A DNA stretch of 64,000 nt from Stenotrophomonas nematodicola (GCF_009467805.1 NZ_WIAY01000001.1:248001-312000); one strand, 5' to 3'; shown: positions 9,156 to 18,739, numbered from the stretch's first letter. The notes: generated by a model from the letters alone, not told the origin. Made by a program: numbers and translations.

Positions 9156-10713
9156 AGTCCGGGAACCTGATCGAGTGCGGGCTGTTGAAGATCGCCAGGG
9201 CCGTATCGGTCTTATGGCCCTTCATGTACTTGAGCAGCGCCACCTCATCGGCAAACGTCTTGCCCAGCACGGTATTGAGTTCGGCCAGCGAGTTGGCTTT
9301 GATCAGCTGCTCTTCCAGCGATGGGGCGCTTTCGTCGGAATCGTAATAGATCGCGTTGATGTGTTCGGCATAGCGCTCCTGCACAACGGCGATATCGCCA
9401 TCATTGTCGGTGATCACCTTGGCCTGGATTTTCAGCCGATCTGCAATCTGCAAGAAGCGCTTGAATGCCAGCGACTTGACCGAAATGATGTCTACGCCGC
9501 GAGCCATCGGCGCCACGCCATGGTGGTCGCTGTAGGCGCGCTGCACGATCAGCTCGTCGGAAGGGCCTTCCACCAGGATCGCCTGCTTGGCCAGGATCAA
9601 TCGCAGCGTGTCGTGGCCCGGCAGCTTCATGAAATAGTCATGGGTATCGCTCGGCAGCTGGTCCAGCTTCATCTGGCCCTGCGCGCTGAACAGGATCACG
9701 TTGTCCACGCCCAGCTTGTTCAACACGAAGCTGCTATGGGTGGCGATGATTACCTGCTGGGCGGTTGAGAGGGCCGCAATCCTGTCGATCAGCTGGGTCA
9801 TGCTGGAGAAGGACAGATGGTTCTCTGGCTCCTCAATCAGCAGCACGTGGGCGGCCCCGGCCGCGTGCATGGCCAGCTTCATCTTCACCGCGCTCTGTTC
9901 ACCTTTGCCGGCCTGGGTGAAGGGGAGCTCATCCAGGTACGGTGACAAGCTGGTTTCCCACGTTGAGCGCGGCGATGTGTCCACCCCCACCGTGAGCGCC
10001 CGGTGGCTGATGTCCCCGGTATGCTCGGTGAGATAGGCATTGATGGCCGCCACATCGGCTTCTTCGGAAAAACTCTGCCGCATGCGGCGGAAGCTCAGCG
10101 ACAGCGAGACGCGTTGCGCAGGCGTCAGTGCCTGCTCGATGATGCCGGCGATATAGCGATCGGCACCGGACAAGGTCTTGATGCCGTGCGTGTCGATGAT
10201 GGTCGAGTCGAACGGAATACTGCGGGCGGTAACGCCATTGTTGGCAAAGGAGTACCAGCGCACCGTGTAGTACTCCACCGGCAGGCTGACCGCGCCCTGG
10301 TGCTGCTGCAGGTAGGCGTTGAACTCCTCGCGGTAGTCGTCGTTGAGCTCGACCAGCAGCCGGATGCCGGCGGTATCCAGACGCAGGGAGTTGTTGGTGC
10401 CGCGTAACGACGCCAGCGCGGCGTCGGCGCCCAGATAGGCTTCGATGGAGATCCGTGGCGGCGAGGCCGGCGTGCCCGTGGCAAGCGCTCCCAAGTACTC
10501 CTGCACCGTGGGCTGGTGGAACAGGTAGGGCGTGAGCTCGTAGGCAAGATTGCGCCCATGCAGCTGGCCGGTGACCACCGCGTGGATGGCCTCCAGCAGG
10601 GTGGATTTACCGACCTCGTTGTCGCCCACGACCAGGTTCATGTGGGCATTGAGGGGCAGGTCCAGATGGCGAAACGACTTGAAGTTGTCGATGACGATAC
10701 GTTCGATCGGCAT
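9133..10713 (-). CDS. gajA: OLD-family ATP-dependent nuclease, GajA-like subunit of a Gabija-type defence pair
   Basis: A 526-residue protein with an ABC-type ATPase and a C-terminal TOPRIM domain. Walker A is GDNEVGKST (30-38), the signature region begins at GKGEQS (269-274), Walker B is LLIEEPENH (291-299) and the H-loop is H326. TOPRIM residues are E382 in VEGPSD and the D436-N-D438 pair. The start is ATG 10713, not the TTG 21 bp upstream, because AAAGGAC sits just before it. Class 2 OLD nucleases beside a UvrD-like helicase are known as Gabija, a nucleotide-sensing DNA-nicking phage defence. The gene is read opposite to the kfrA-like gene, with ~270 bp between. Confidence 0.8.
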   Translation of the reverse strand: MPIERIVIDNFKSFRHLDLPLNAHMNLVVGDNEVGKSTLLEAIHAVVTGQLHGRNLAYELTPYLFHQPTVQEYLGALATGTPASPPRISIEAYLGADAALASLRGTNNSLRLDTAGIRLLVELNDDYREEFNAYLQQHQGAVSLPVEYYTVRWYSFANNGVTARSIPFDSTIIDTHGIKTLSGADRYIAGIIEQALTPAQRVSLSLSFRRMRQSFSEEADVAAINAYLTEHTGDISHRALTVGVDTSPRSTWETSLSPYLDELPFTQAGKGEQSAVKMKLAMHAAGAAHVLLIEEPENHLSFSSMTQLIDRIAALSTAQQVIIATHSSFVLNKLGVDNVILFSAQGQMKLDQLPSDTHDYFMKLPGHDTLRLILAKQAILVEGPSDELIVQRAYSDHHGVAPMARGVDIISVKSLAFKRFLQIADRLKIQAKVITDNDGDIAVVQERYAEHINAIYYDSDESAPSLEEQLIKANSLAELNTVLGKTFADEVALLKYMKGHKTDTALAIFNSPHSIRFPDYVQRAIT

Positions 10714-10867
10714 GCACAGTCCTTTGATGGCCAACGGGCTCGGTGGCGGAGCCTGCCTGCACCCTGGCTGGCCTCCTTTCCGCTCTGGGCCATACTACCC
10801 AGCGATCGCCGGCCCTGGGCGGTTTCGTACTGCTTGGGACGCCGGGAAGGGTCAGAATCCGCCTTAC

Positions 10868-10892
10868 GCGGGATAATTCAATATTATCCCGC
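10868..10892. repeat. Perfect 10-bp inverted repeat
   Basis: GCGGGATAAT, then TCAAT, then ATTATCCCGC: both arms pair perfectly. It lies between the divergent gajA and kfrA-like genes, ~155 bp upstream of gajA and ~95 bp upstream of kfrA. It is AT-rich in the centre and has no poly-T tail, so an operator or recombination site fits better than a terminator. Confidence 0.6.
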
Positions 10893-10933
10893 CTTTAGAT
10901 ACGACCCGTACTCGGCGAGTAGTGTAACTTGAT

Positions 10934-10966
10934 TGGTATGTAATTACGTGGTATGTAATACATTAC
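10934..10966 (+). promoter_or_regulatory. Candidate KfrA operator: direct repeats plus palindrome
   Basis: TGGTATGTAAT occurs twice, at 10934-10944 and 10949-10959. The second copy runs into the palindrome GTAATACATTAC (10955-10966). The block ends 19 bp before the kfrA-like start codon. KfrA proteins repress their own promoters by binding repeated or dyad sites there, so this is a natural autoregulation site. The repeats are seen; the binding is inferred. Confidence 0.5.
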
Positions 10967-10985
10967 GAAATAGTCGGAGAGTGCG

Positions 10986-12026
10986 ATGGCACGCGGCGGC
11001 TTGTACAAGAGCGACATCCAGAAGGCCCGCGATGCGCTGCGGGCACAGGGCAAACACCCGTCGGTGGACGCGGTGCGGGTGGCGCTGGGCAACACCGGCT
11101 CCAAGACAACCATTCACCGCTACCTGAAGGAGCTGGAAGAAGATGAAGGGCAAGGCCTTGGCGCCAAGGTCGCGGTCAGCGACGCGCTACAGGACCTGGT
11201 CGGTCGGCTTGCCGGTCGCCTACACGAGGAGGCCGAGGCTGTAATCGCCGAGGCCCGGCAGCGCTTCGAAGCGCACTTGCAGGAGCGTAGCGAGGCGCTG
11301 GAACGCACCCAGCAGGAGGCGTCCACGCTGAGCGCGCAGCTTCAGCGCATTGAAACTGCCTTACGCGAAGAAAAGACGACCCACGCCGCAGCCCAGCAGG
11401 CCTTGGCCGAACGGGTCACCGAGGTCGCGCAGCTCGGCGAACGGATCGCGGGACTGACCGCGCGGCTGGCGGAGCACGAGGCGCATGCCCAGTCGCTGGA
11501 GCAGAAGCACCAGCATGCTCGCGAGGCGTTGGAGCACTACCGCACCTCGGTCAAGGACCAACGCGAACAGGAACAGCGCCGCCACGAGCACCAGGTGCAG
11601 GAACTGCAGGTCGCGCTGCGCCAGGCCAACGAGGCGCTGACCGCCAAGAACCACGAACTGGTTCAGCTCAACCGCGACAACGGGCAGTGGCTGGAACGCC
11701 ACAGCCGCCTAGAGAGGGAACTGGCGCAGGTGCGGCAAGCTGCGGACGACCAGCGGAAGGAGCTGGACGCGCTGCGGCTTACGGCTGCGGAGTACCAGGC
11801 CTTGCTGGCACGCTGGACCCAGGACGCCCAAGCGTTGGAGAGCGCACGGGTCAAGCTGGCCAATGCTCACGCCGACTTGGCCAAGGAGCGAGAACGGCGT
11901 GAACAAGCCGAGGCCGAAGCGTTGCGTGCCGGTGTGCGCCAGGACACCTTGGAGCAGTTGCTGGCGCAGTTGCGGCCCGATCGCGCCGACAGTTCAGGTA
12001 CCAACAAAAATCCGGCAACCAAATGA
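10986..12026 (+). CDS. kfrA: KfrA-like DNA-binding coiled-coil protein
   Basis: A 346-residue protein with an N-terminal KfrA-type DNA-binding domain (about 1-55; GKHPSVDAVRVALGNTGSKT followed by a helix) and a very long charged alpha-helical coiled coil (about 60-330) rich in E, Q, A, R and L. This architecture is typical of KfrA proteins of broad-host-range plasmids and integrative elements, which repress transcription and help partition or structure the element. Start ATG 10986. Its presence marks the region as mobile-element DNA. Confidence 0.85.
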   Translation: MARGGLYKSDIQKARDALRAQGKHPSVDAVRVALGNTGSKTTIHRYLKELEEDEGQGLGAKVAVSDALQDLVGRLAGRLHEEAEAVIAEARQRFEAHLQERSEALERTQQEASTLSAQLQRIETALREEKTTHAAAQQALAERVTEVAQLGERIAGLTARLAEHEAHAQSLEQKHQHAREALEHYRTSVKDQREQEQRRHEHQVQELQVALRQANEALTAKNHELVQLNRDNGQWLERHSRLERELAQVRQAADDQRKELDALRLTAAEYQALLARWTQDAQALESARVKLANAHADLAKERERREQAEAEALRAGVRQDTLEQLLAQLRPDRADSSGTNKNPATK

Positions 12027-12123
12027 TTTCACGGAAGAAAAAAAAATTCTGGGGGCATTTTTGCACGTATCTCGGCTTAACCCCACATCCGCCATCCTTA
12101 TGGGGTTTCCATGGGGGGTGCGC

Positions 12124-12450
12124 GTGACTTTGTCCGTCGACTCAACACCGACCTTCGCTCGACGCCTCCAACAAGCCCGCCTGCACACGGGTTTGTCGCA
12201 GAAGGAGTTGGGCATCCGGGCCGGTCTGGATCCTTACGTGGCCAGCCCCCGAGTCAACCAGTACGAACGTGGCAAGCACGAGCCCAAGCTGGAGACTGCT
12301 GAGCGGTTGGCCCAAGCGTTGGGGATCCCCGCCGCCTTCCTTTACACCGACGATGATCTGCTGGCCAAGTTGCTCCTGCGCTGGGGCTCGCTAAGCAAGC
12401 AGCAGAAGCGGGAGTTGGTGAAGCTGATCGAGGCCACACCCGAGAAGTAA
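12124..12450 (+). CDS. XRE-family helix-turn-helix regulator
   Basis: A 108-residue protein from GTG 12124 (VTLSVDSTPTFARRL); an in-frame ATG lies at 12100 and either could start it. The helix-turn-helix spans about residues 8-65 (FARRLQQARLHTGLSQKELG, then RVNQYERGKHEP), as in Cro/CI-like repressors. The C-terminal ~35 residues form one charged helix. It lies ~100 bp after the kfrA-like gene and 175 bp before copL. Targets are unknown; it may regulate element genes. Confidence 0.8.
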   Translation: MTLSVDSTPTFARRLQQARLHTGLSQKELGIRAGLDPYVASPRVNQYERGKHEPKLETAERLAQALGIPAAFLYTDDDLLAKLLLRWGSLSKQQKRELVKLIEATPEK

Positions 12451-12624
12451 ACCGAACAAGCGCTAGCCCTATGGGCAACCCTTCGCCTCAACCCGCCCAT
12501 TGGGCGCTCCTGGAGGGAGCTGCAGTGGCCGTGACTAGTGCGACTGACAAGTGGCGGCATCTCAGGCCTACTTGAGATTTTGTTCACGACCGATACACAC
12601 GCGCCTTGTCTAAAGTGATTTACA

Positions 12625-13044
12625 ATGTCGCCCGTGTCAGCCTCCTCACTTCTACTGCGACTGCTCCTGATCGTCATGCTCGTGCTTAACGGCGCGTGGT
12701 CGGCATTTGCGTCGATCAGTATGAACCCGGCCATGGAAGCGCAGGCCAGCGAAGTGGCTGCCGCGGTGCAAGGCGACGAAGACTGCGTCGCCCATCACAG
12801 TGCTGAGAATCATCCCGATGCCACCTCGATTGAAAGGGCTGGCACTGGGCATGGCGACCATGCCGGTCCCGACTGTTGCAAGTCTTCTGCGTGCCGGTGC
12901 GCCTGCGTACACGCGTGCGCGAGCGCACTTCCGGCGCGCCTGCATGTTTCGGTGCAACTGGCCTTGGGCCTGGATGTCATGCCGCTGCCCCTAGGGCATG
13001 CGGCACCTGCCTTGCCTCATCTGATCCGACCACCGATCGGCTAA
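12625..13044 (+). CDS. copL: CopL-family metal-binding regulatory protein
   Basis: A 139-residue exported protein. The N-terminal signal region (LLLRLLLIVMLVLNGAWSAF) is followed by a His/Cys-rich part (HHSAENH, HGDH, DCCKSSACRCACVHAC). This fits CopL, the small protein upstream of copA in Xanthomonas and Stenotrophomonas that is needed for copper induction of copAB, although how it works is not settled. It heads the cop cluster with copA 115 bp downstream, consistent with that role. Start ATG 12625; no clear sigma70 promoter could be fixed in the 174-bp upstream gap. Confidence 0.85.
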   Translation: MSPVSASSLLLRLLLIVMLVLNGAWSAFASISMNPAMEAQASEVAAAVQGDEDCVAHHSAENHPDATSIERAGTGHGDHAGPDCCKSSACRCACVHACASALPARLHVSVQLALGLDVMPLPLGHAAPALPHLIRPPIG

Positions 13045-13159
13045 GCGTCCCTAAGCGCCGCAATGGCGCCGTTGGTGTGGCTTGCATGCCTATTTATAGG
13101 CCAGCCGCCCGCTCTGTACCACCGCCCGCCGGTGGCAACACGACGCTTGGAGCATTTTC

Positions 13160-15031
13160 ATGTCGCATGATGATTTTCGTGGTCCACACGGTGGACCGCC
13201 GCTGCTACCTTCGCGGCGGCGATTTGTCCAGGGCTTGGCCTTGGGAGGCGCAGTCGCAGGATTAGGTTTCTGGCCCAAAGCCAGTTGGGCGCTCAAGGGC
13301 CCGGGACAACCCAACGTACTATCGGGCACCGAGTTTGACCTAACCATCGGCGAGACGCCGATGAACTTCACCGGCAAGACCCGCACCGCGATCACCGTCA
13401 ATGGGTCCGTTCCGGCGCCGTTGCTGCGTTGGCGGGAAGGCACCACGGTCAACCTGCGTGTCTCCAATGCATTGCCCGCTAACTCCCTCCATGGCGCGGA
13501 CACCTCCATCCATTGGCACGGCATCATTTTGCCGGCCAACATGGACGGCGTGCCGGGCCTGAGCTTTGACGGTATCGGACGTGGTGAGACCTACCACTAC
13601 CGGTTCACCCTGCATCAGGGCGGCACCTACTGGTACCACAGCCACTCGGGGTTCCAGGAACAAGCCGGGCTCTATGGCCCGATCATCATCGACCCATTGG
13701 AGCCGGAGCCCTTCAGCTTCGATCGCGACTACGTCGTGATGCTGAGCGATTGGACAGACCTGGACCCGACGGCCCTGTTCGATCGTTTGAAGAAGATGCC
13801 GGGCCATGACAATTACTACAAGCGCACGGTCGGCGATTTTGCGCGCGATGTGAAGCGCAACGGCCTGTCGGCCACGTTGGAAGATCGCAAGATGTGGGGC
13901 GTGATGCGGATGACGCCCACGGATCTGTCCGACGTCAACGCCAACACCTACACCTACCTGATGAACGGCACGACCTCGCTGGGCAACTGGACCGGTTTGT
14001 TCCGCAGTGGCGAGAAGGTGCGCCTGCGTTTCATCAATGGCTCTGCCATGACGTACTTCGATGTGCGTATTCCGGGGCTAAAGATGACCGTGGTGGCAGC
14101 AGATGGCTTGTATGTCCATCCGGTTTCCGTCGACGAGTTCCGCATCGCGGTAGCAGAAACCTTCGATGTGATCGTGGAGCCCTCCGGGCAGGACGCATTC
14201 ACCATCTTTGCCCAAGACTCCGGTCGCACCGGCTACGTCAGCGGCACGCTCGCCGTGCGCGAAGGATTACGCGCGCCCGTTCCGTCTGTGGATCCCCGGC
14301 CGCTGCTGACGATGGCAGACATGGGCATGGATCATGGATCGATGGATATGTCTGGCGGCAGCAAGGGCATGGAAGGCGGCTGTGGTGCGGCCATGGGCAT
14401 GCCTGGCATGACCCCACCTGCCAGCGGTAACGCGACCTCGGCCCATGCAGGCCATGCGATGCCCGCCGCCGGCGATGGTGCCATGGCAGGCATGCAGCAC
14501 GGGGGCATGCAATCACACCCTGCCAGCGAGACCAACAATCCCCTGTTGGACAACCAGGCCATGAGCGTGAGTTCGCGCTTGGATGATCCGGGTAATGGCC
14601 TGCGCGATAACGGCCGTCATGTACTGACGTATTCCATGCTCAAGAGCACCTTTGAAGACCCTGACGGACGCGACCCCGGTCGCGAGATCGAGCTGCATCT
14701 GACCGGACATATGGAGAAATTCTCCTGGGGCTTCAACGGTCAGAAGTTCTCCGATGTCAAGCCGCTGCGGCTGAACTACGGCGAGCGTATGCGCATCGTA
14801 TTGGTTAACGACACGATGATGACCCATCCCATCCATTTGCACGGCATGTGGAGTGACGTGGAGGACGACAACGGCAACTTCATGGTGCGCAAGCACACGG
14901 TGGATATGCCGCCGGGTAGCCGACGCACGTATCGCGTGCGTGCCGATGCGTTGGGCAGCTGGGCGTTCCATTGCCACCTGCTTTATCACATGGAAGCCGG
15001 AATGATGCGCACGGTGAGGGTCGACGAATGA
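13160..15031 (+). CDS. copA: CopA-type periplasmic multicopper oxidase
   Basis: A 623-residue periplasmic Cu(I) oxidase of the PcoA/CopA family. A twin-arginine signal ([14 protein letters not shown]19-R21) implies folded export by Tat. Copper ligands are visible as HWHG (118-121), HSHSG (160-164), HPIHLHG (H556, H559, H561) and [12 protein letters not shown] (from H604). Between about 385 and 455 lies a Met/His-rich insertion ([17 protein letters not shown]) likely to bind extra copper. Length is normal. The stop overlaps the copB start, so translation is coupled. Confidence 0.96.
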   Translation: MSHDDFRGPHGGPPLLPSRRRFVQGLALGGAVAGLGFWPKASWALKGPGQPNVLSGTEFDLTIGETPMNFTGKTRTAITVNGSVPAPLLRWREGTTVNLRVSNALPANSLHGADTSIHWHGIILPANMDGVPGLSFDGIGRGETYHYRFTLHQGGTYWYHSHSGFQEQAGLYGPIIIDPLEPEPFSFDRDYVVMLSDWTDLDPTALFDRLKKMPGHDNYYKRTVGDFARDVKRNGLSATLEDRKMWGVMRMTPTDLSDVNANTYTYLMNGTTSLGNWTGLFRSGEKVRLRFINGSAMTYFDVRIPGLKMTVVAADGLYVHPVSVDEFRIAVAETFDVIVEPSGQDAFTIFAQDSGRTGYVSGTLAVREGLRAPVPSVDPRPLLTMADMGMDHGSMDMSGGSKGMEGGCGAAMGMPGMTPPASGNATSAHAGHAMPAAGDGAMAGMQHGGMQSHPASETNNPLLDNQAMSVSSRLDDPGNGLRDNGRHVLTYSMLKSTFEDPDGRDPGREIELHLTGHMEKFSWGFNGQKFSDVKPLRLNYGERMRIVLVNDTMMTHPIHLHGMWSDVEDDNGNFMVRKHTVDMPPGSRRTYRVRADALGSWAFHCHLLYHMEAGMMRTVRVDE

Positions 15032-16305
15032 ACATCAATAGACGCGATACCACCCTGACTGCGCTGACGCTGGCTATCTCGCTGGCCCTGGCCAATGCGG
15101 CCAGCGCCCAATCCATGCAGCACGGCTCCATGCCGATGGAGCAGGGCGCGCAGACCCAGACTCAGGATCACTCTGCACAACAGGCGCCGACATCAAAACC
15201 TGCGCCAGCCCAAAAGCCTGCAACACCGGCCAAGCCGAGCGAAGCGACGATCGATCATGCGACGATGGGCCACGCCGCGCCGCAGGCTAAAGCAGCCGAG
15301 CCTGCCATGCAGGGCATGGACCATTCGCAAATGGGGCACGTCTCGCCCGCGAGCACACCTGCGGCGCCCACAGCACAGGCGCAGTCGATGCAGGGCATGG
15401 ATCACAGTCAGATGGCACAGCCCGCTGCAGCCGACACCTCTAGTACGGCCACGCCTGCGATGCAGGGGATGGACCATTCCAAGATGGGGCACGGCGCGCC
15501 TCCGAGCACGCCCGCAACGCCCAAAGCGCAGACACAGTCGATGCAGGGCATGGACCACAGTCAGATGGGACACGGGCCTGCAGTGCCAACGCAGCCGCGC
15601 ACCCCGATACCCGCGGTGACGGACGCGGATCGCAAGGCGGCCATCGCGCCGGAACACGCGCATCCGGTGCATGACAACTCGATCAAGAGCTACGTGCTGC
15701 TCAATCGCCTGGAAGCCTGGGATGCCGATCCGGGCACCGGGCTGGGCTGGGAGGGCCAGGCTTGGATCGGTACGGACCTCAATCGCGTCTGGCTCCGCAG
15801 TGAAGGCGAACGCACGGATGGTCAGACCGAGTCGGCTGATCTGGAAGTGCTCTACGGCCGCAGTATCTCCACGTGGTGGGATGTGGTGGCCGGTGTGCGT
15901 CATGACTTCAAGCCTGGGGCATCTCAAAACTTCGCCGCTATCGGTGTACAGGGCTTGGCGCCGATGAAGTTCGAAGTGTCCGCCACAGCCTATCTCGGCG
16001 AAGGGGGCCAGACTGCCGCCAATGTCGAGGCCGAGTACGAATTGCTGCTAACCAACCGGCTGATCTTGCAGCCGCTGGTGGAAGTCACCGCCTATGGCAA
16101 GAACGATCCATTGCGCGGGATAGGTTCGGGTCTGAGTACCGCTGAGGCGGGGCTACGACTTCGTTATGAGTTCACCCGAAAGTTCGCTCCCTACATCGGC
16201 GTGGTGTACGAGCGCGCGTTTGGCAATACCGCAGACATGCGACGCGAGCATGGCGAGTCCTTTGAAGACACGCGCTTGGTCATCGGCCTTCGTACCTGGT
16301 TCTAA
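15028..16305 (+). CDS. copB: CopB outer-membrane copper resistance protein
   Basis: A 425-residue protein starting at ATG 15028, which overlaps the copA stop (ATGA). It has a Sec signal peptide (to about residue 27), a Met/His/Pro-rich low-complexity part (28-200) and a C-terminal beta-barrel domain (about 210-425) of the PcoB/CopB family. Four MQGMDHSxM units in the low-complexity part probably bind Cu(I). It works with CopA in periplasmic copper handling at the outer membrane. The ATG 57 bp upstream lies inside copA and is not used. Confidence 0.95.
   Translation: MNINRRDTTLTALTLAISLALANAASAQSMQHGSMPMEQGAQTQTQDHSAQQAPTSKPAPAQKPATPAKPSEATIDHATMGHAAPQAKAAEPAMQGMDHSQMGHVSPASTPAAPTAQAQSMQGMDHSQMAQPAAADTSSTATPAMQGMDHSKMGHGAPPSTPATPKAQTQSMQGMDHSQMGHGPAVPTQPRTPIPAVTDADRKAAIAPEHAHPVHDNSIKSYVLLNRLEAWDADPGTGLGWEGQAWIGTDLNRVWLRSEGERTDGQTESADLEVLYGRSISTWWDVVAGVRHDFKPGASQNFAAIGVQGLAPMKFEVSATAYLGEGGQTAANVEAEYELLLTNRLILQPLVEVTAYGKNDPLRGIGSGLSTAEAGLRLRYEFTRKFAPYIGVVYERAFGNTADMRREHGESFEDTRLVIGLRTWF
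15307..15573 (+). repeat. Four Met/His repeat units within copB
   Basis: Copies of a unit encoding MQGMDHSQM (third copy MQGMDHSKM) begin at 15307, 15388, 15460 and 15541, so the spacing alternates between 81 and 72 bp. Linkers are rich in Ala, Pro and Thr. This tandem structure may expand or contract by slippage and probably tunes copper binding. Confidence 0.85.
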
Positions 16306-16317
16306 GGGGAACTGACA

Positions 16318-17088
16318 ATGAAATCCAACAAAAGGATGTGGGTATGGCTCGGTGCCGGCGTGGGATTGGTTGCGGTCGCGGCAACTGCCACGGTCTCTCT
16401 GGGCGTGTACAACGTGGCCGCCGACGATCCGCATAGTCGCCCGGTGTATGCGCTACTTGAAACGGCGCGCGAGCGTTCCATTGAGGTGCGCGCCGCCAAG
16501 CTTCAGGTGCCCACGAACCTGGATGATCCTGAGCGTATCCGCCAGGGTGCGGGCAACTACAACGCCATGTGCGTGACCTGCCATCTTTCGCCAGAGGCGG
16601 CGGCCACCGAGATGAGCAAGGGCCTGTACCCCGCGCCACCGAACCTAAGCAAACAGTCGGTCGCTCCAGCTGAGGCGTTCTGGGTGATCAAGCACGGCAT
16701 CAAGGCCAGCGGCATGCCCGCGTGGGGCGGCAGCATGGACGATGAGTTCATCTGGAACATGTCGGCCTTCCTGCAGAAGCTGCCCACGCTGGACAAGGCC
16801 GGTTACCAGGCGTTGGTGGCCAGCAGTGATGGTCATTCGCATGGCGGCGGCGAGACGCAAGGCCACCATGACGACGAAAAGGCCGAGGATCACCCTGCCC
16901 TATTCGAGCCGGGCAACAACTCCATGCCGCATGCGCACCCGCCGGGCGTGGACGACGATCACCACGGCCCGACACCCAGCGACACGGAAGTCGGGTTGGT
17001 GAGCCACGGCCATCCCGACGGCAAGGTGGAGTCGCACCCTGCACCACACACGCCCGTGGCCGATGACGGCCATGCGCACACCCATTGA
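16318..17088 (+). CDS. copM: CopM-like c-type cytochrome with His-rich tail
   Basis: A 256-residue protein with one N-terminal membrane anchor or signal (about 8-30), a class I cytochrome c domain with heme motif CVTCH near residue 85, and a likely distal Met ligand in ASGMPAWGG. The last ~90 residues are a His/Asp-rich tail (HSHGGGETQGHHDDE, HDH-like runs), suggesting metal binding. It sits 12 bp after copB; the same place in the Xanthomonas copLABMGCDF cluster holds copM. Its exact role is not established; electron transfer for Cu(I)/Cu(II) chemistry is a guess. Confidence 0.8.
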   Translation: MKSNKRMWVWLGAGVGLVAVAATATVSLGVYNVAADDPHSRPVYALLETARERSIEVRAAKLQVPTNLDDPERIRQGAGNYNAMCVTCHLSPEAAATEMSKGLYPAPPNLSKQSVAPAEAFWVIKHGIKASGMPAWGGSMDDEFIWNMSAFLQKLPTLDKAGYQALVASSDGHSHGGGETQGHHDDEKAEDHPALFEPGNNSMPHAHPPGVDDDHHGPTPSDTEVGLVSHGHPDGKVESHPAPHTPVADDGHAHTH

Positions 17089-17107
17089 TCTCCTTGGAGC
17101 CCACGCA

Positions 17108-17617
17108 ATGAACGCAACAGCAATCTCGTTCACCCTCGCACTGGCACTGGCCGTCGTGTCCCCCGCAATGGCGCAGGCGACACAGCCGCACGCACATCAC
17201 CCCGCTGCCGCGGCATCTGCGGACGTCGACGTCCCAGTCACTGCAGAGGCCGCGGTCGCCGTAGCGGAGCGTTTCAACAGGGCCCTGTCTAGCGGCGATC
17301 TGGCCACGGTCGAAGCCCTGCTCGCTGCCGACGTCCTCATCCTCGAGTCCGGGGGTGCCGAGCGCAGCCGCGAGGAATATCTGGGTCATCACGCAGTCAG
17401 CGATGCGGCATTCCTCAAGGGCGCCCATCGCCAGCTGCTCCGTCAGCGTGCACGCACCGCTGGTGAGTTCGCATGGGTCGGAACCGAAAGCGAGCTGCAC
17501 GCCCAGAAAGACGGTAAGCCACTGACCGTCCAGAGCACCGAGACCATGGTGCTGAAGCAGACCACCGACGGTTGGCGGATCGCCCACATCCACTGGTCTT
17601 CGCGGACCAAGCGCTAA
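17108..17617 (+). CDS. Exported SnoaL/DUF4440-like protein
   Basis: A 169-residue protein from ATG 17108 with a Sec signal (cleavage probably after AMAQA). The mature part has an NTF2/SnoaL-like fold pattern: AVAVAERFNRALSSGDLATV followed by LLAADVLILESGG, ending with WRIAHIHWSS. Such domains bind small molecules or have no known activity. It is inserted between copM and copG in the copper cluster, co-oriented with 14-19 bp gaps, so a link with copper stress is likely from context only. Confidence 0.75.
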   Translation: MNATAISFTLALALAVVSPAMAQATQPHAHHPAAAASADVDVPVTAEAAVAVAERFNRALSSGDLATVEALLAADVLILESGGAERSREEYLGHHAVSDAAFLKGAHRQLLRQRARTAGEFAWVGTESELHAQKDGKPLTVQSTETMVLKQTTDGWRIAHIHWSSRTKR

Positions 17618-17631
17618 GCGGAGAACCAGAA

Positions 17632-18156
17632 ATGAAAACCTGCAGATTGAACCGACTGGCGTGGGCGGCTTTTGCGGTCGCCGGCCTGGGTGCCTGCACC
17701 CAAGCGGCTACACCCGCGCAATCCACCATCGCGCCCACTGCACAGGTCGTCCCGGAAACAGCCGACGCGACTCCAGCCGCCCTGCCACGCATGACCGTCC
17801 ACAAGACCCCGACCTGCGGGTGCTGCGGTAGCTGGATCGACCACGTGAAGAAGGCGGGGTTCACCGTGGATGTGCATGACATGGATGACCTGGGTCCGGT
17901 CAAGGAGCGCCTGGGTGTCCCCTATGCAAAGGGCTCCTGCCACACGGCCGAGGTCGACGGATACGTCATCGAAGGCCATGTCCCGGCCGAGGACATCAAG
18001 CGCCTCCTCGAAGAAAAGCCGGACGCACGCGGCCTGGTCCTGCCCGGAATGCCGCTCGGTTCGCCGGGCATGGAGGTCCCGGAAGGACGCCAGCAGCCGT
18101 ATACGGTCGAGCTGGTCCATCACGACGGAACCACCGAACCCTTCGCACAGCATTGA
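17632..18156 (+). CDS. copG: CopG-like DUF411 periplasmic copper protein
   Basis: A 174-residue DUF411 protein from ATG 17632. The signal has a lipobox (LGAC, Cys about 22), so it may be a lipoprotein. The core has a thioredoxin-like motif KTPTCGCCGSW followed by a second Cys/His site (GSCHTAEVDGYVIEGHVP) and the conserved LPGMPLGSPGME segment. CopG proteins bind copper through these cysteines and may reduce or oxidise it in the periplasm. It lies 14 bp after the SnoaL-like gene. Confidence 0.88.
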   Translation: MKTCRLNRLAWAAFAVAGLGACTQAATPAQSTIAPTAQVVPETADATPAALPRMTVHKTPTCGCCGSWIDHVKKAGFTVDVHDMDDLGPVKERLGVPYAKGSCHTAEVDGYVIEGHVPAEDIKRLLEEKPDARGLVLPGMPLGSPGMEVPEGRQQPYTVELVHHDGTTEPFAQH

Positions 18157-18226
18157 TCCGCAAGAGCAACAGGGGGCGGTGTTGCGGGCGCGCCGATTCT
18201 CGTCCGCGATGAAGCAGGAGATCCAC

Positions 18227-18577
18227 ATGACTCACCATTCCGAAGACCACCGGTCTCAGGCCATGAACGAGTGCATCGACAACTGCACGCAATGCCACGC
18301 GATTTGCCTTGAGACCATCAACTATTGCCTGAGCAAAGGAGGTGCCCACGCAGCCCCGGAGCACATCGCCCTGCTGGCGACGTGTGCCGATATCTGCGCC
18401 ACCAGCGCCGACGCCATGTTGCGTGGCGCCAGCGCTCACTCGGTGGTTTGCAGTGCCTGCGCGGAGATCTGCCGCCAGTGCGCCGAAGCATGCGACGCCA
18501 TGAACGACCCGGAGATGGCGCGCTGCGCCGAAGTTTGTCGCCGTTGCGCGGAAAGCTGCAGCGCCATGGCGGCTTGA
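18227..18577 (+). CDS. Four-helix-bundle copper-binding protein (Csp/DUF326-like)
   Basis: A 116-residue protein with many cysteines in helix-spaced pairs (CIDNCTQCHAIC, CADIC, CSACAEICRQCAEAC, CAEVCRRCAESC). This is the pattern of the cytosolic copper storage proteins (Csp, DUF326), in which a four-helix bundle is filled with Cys ligands that store Cu(I). There is no signal peptide from ATG 18227, so it should be cytosolic (Csp3-like). The start has an AGGAG site 9 bp upstream. It is an extra member of the copper cluster compared with copLABMGCDF. Confidence 0.87.
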   Translation: MTHHSEDHRSQAMNECIDNCTQCHAICLETINYCLSKGGAHAAPEHIALLATCADICATSADAMLRGASAHSVVCSACAEICRQCAEACDAMNDPEMARCAEVCRRCAESCSAMAA

Positions 18578-18583
18578 CGCGTC

Positions 18584-18612
18584 GAGGATCCCGCCTGAGC
18601 GGCGGGATCCTC
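18584..18612 (+). terminator. Strong hairpin between csp-like gene and copC
   Basis: GAGGATCCCGCC, loop TGAGC, GGCGGGATCCTC: a perfect 12-bp GC-rich stem starting 7 bp after the csp-like stop. It lacks a T run, so it may slow or stop RNA polymerase only partly, or protect the 3' end of the upstream mRNA. It splits the cop cluster into copL-csp and copC-copF parts. Confidence 0.55.
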
Positions 18613-18739
18613 ATCTCAAATATCAAAAGCCGACCAACCGTGGTTTCGGTGACAGCCCGACACCTAACGCTTGTCGGATCCAACACAGCACGGCGCCGAA
18701 CGGGGCTTTGCATCACATTCGCAATGAGGATTTATCCCT

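Noticed and set aside
15307..15573. CRISPR-like array
   Set aside because: The regular spacing comes from an in-frame Met/His repeat inside copB, not from direct repeats with unique spacers.
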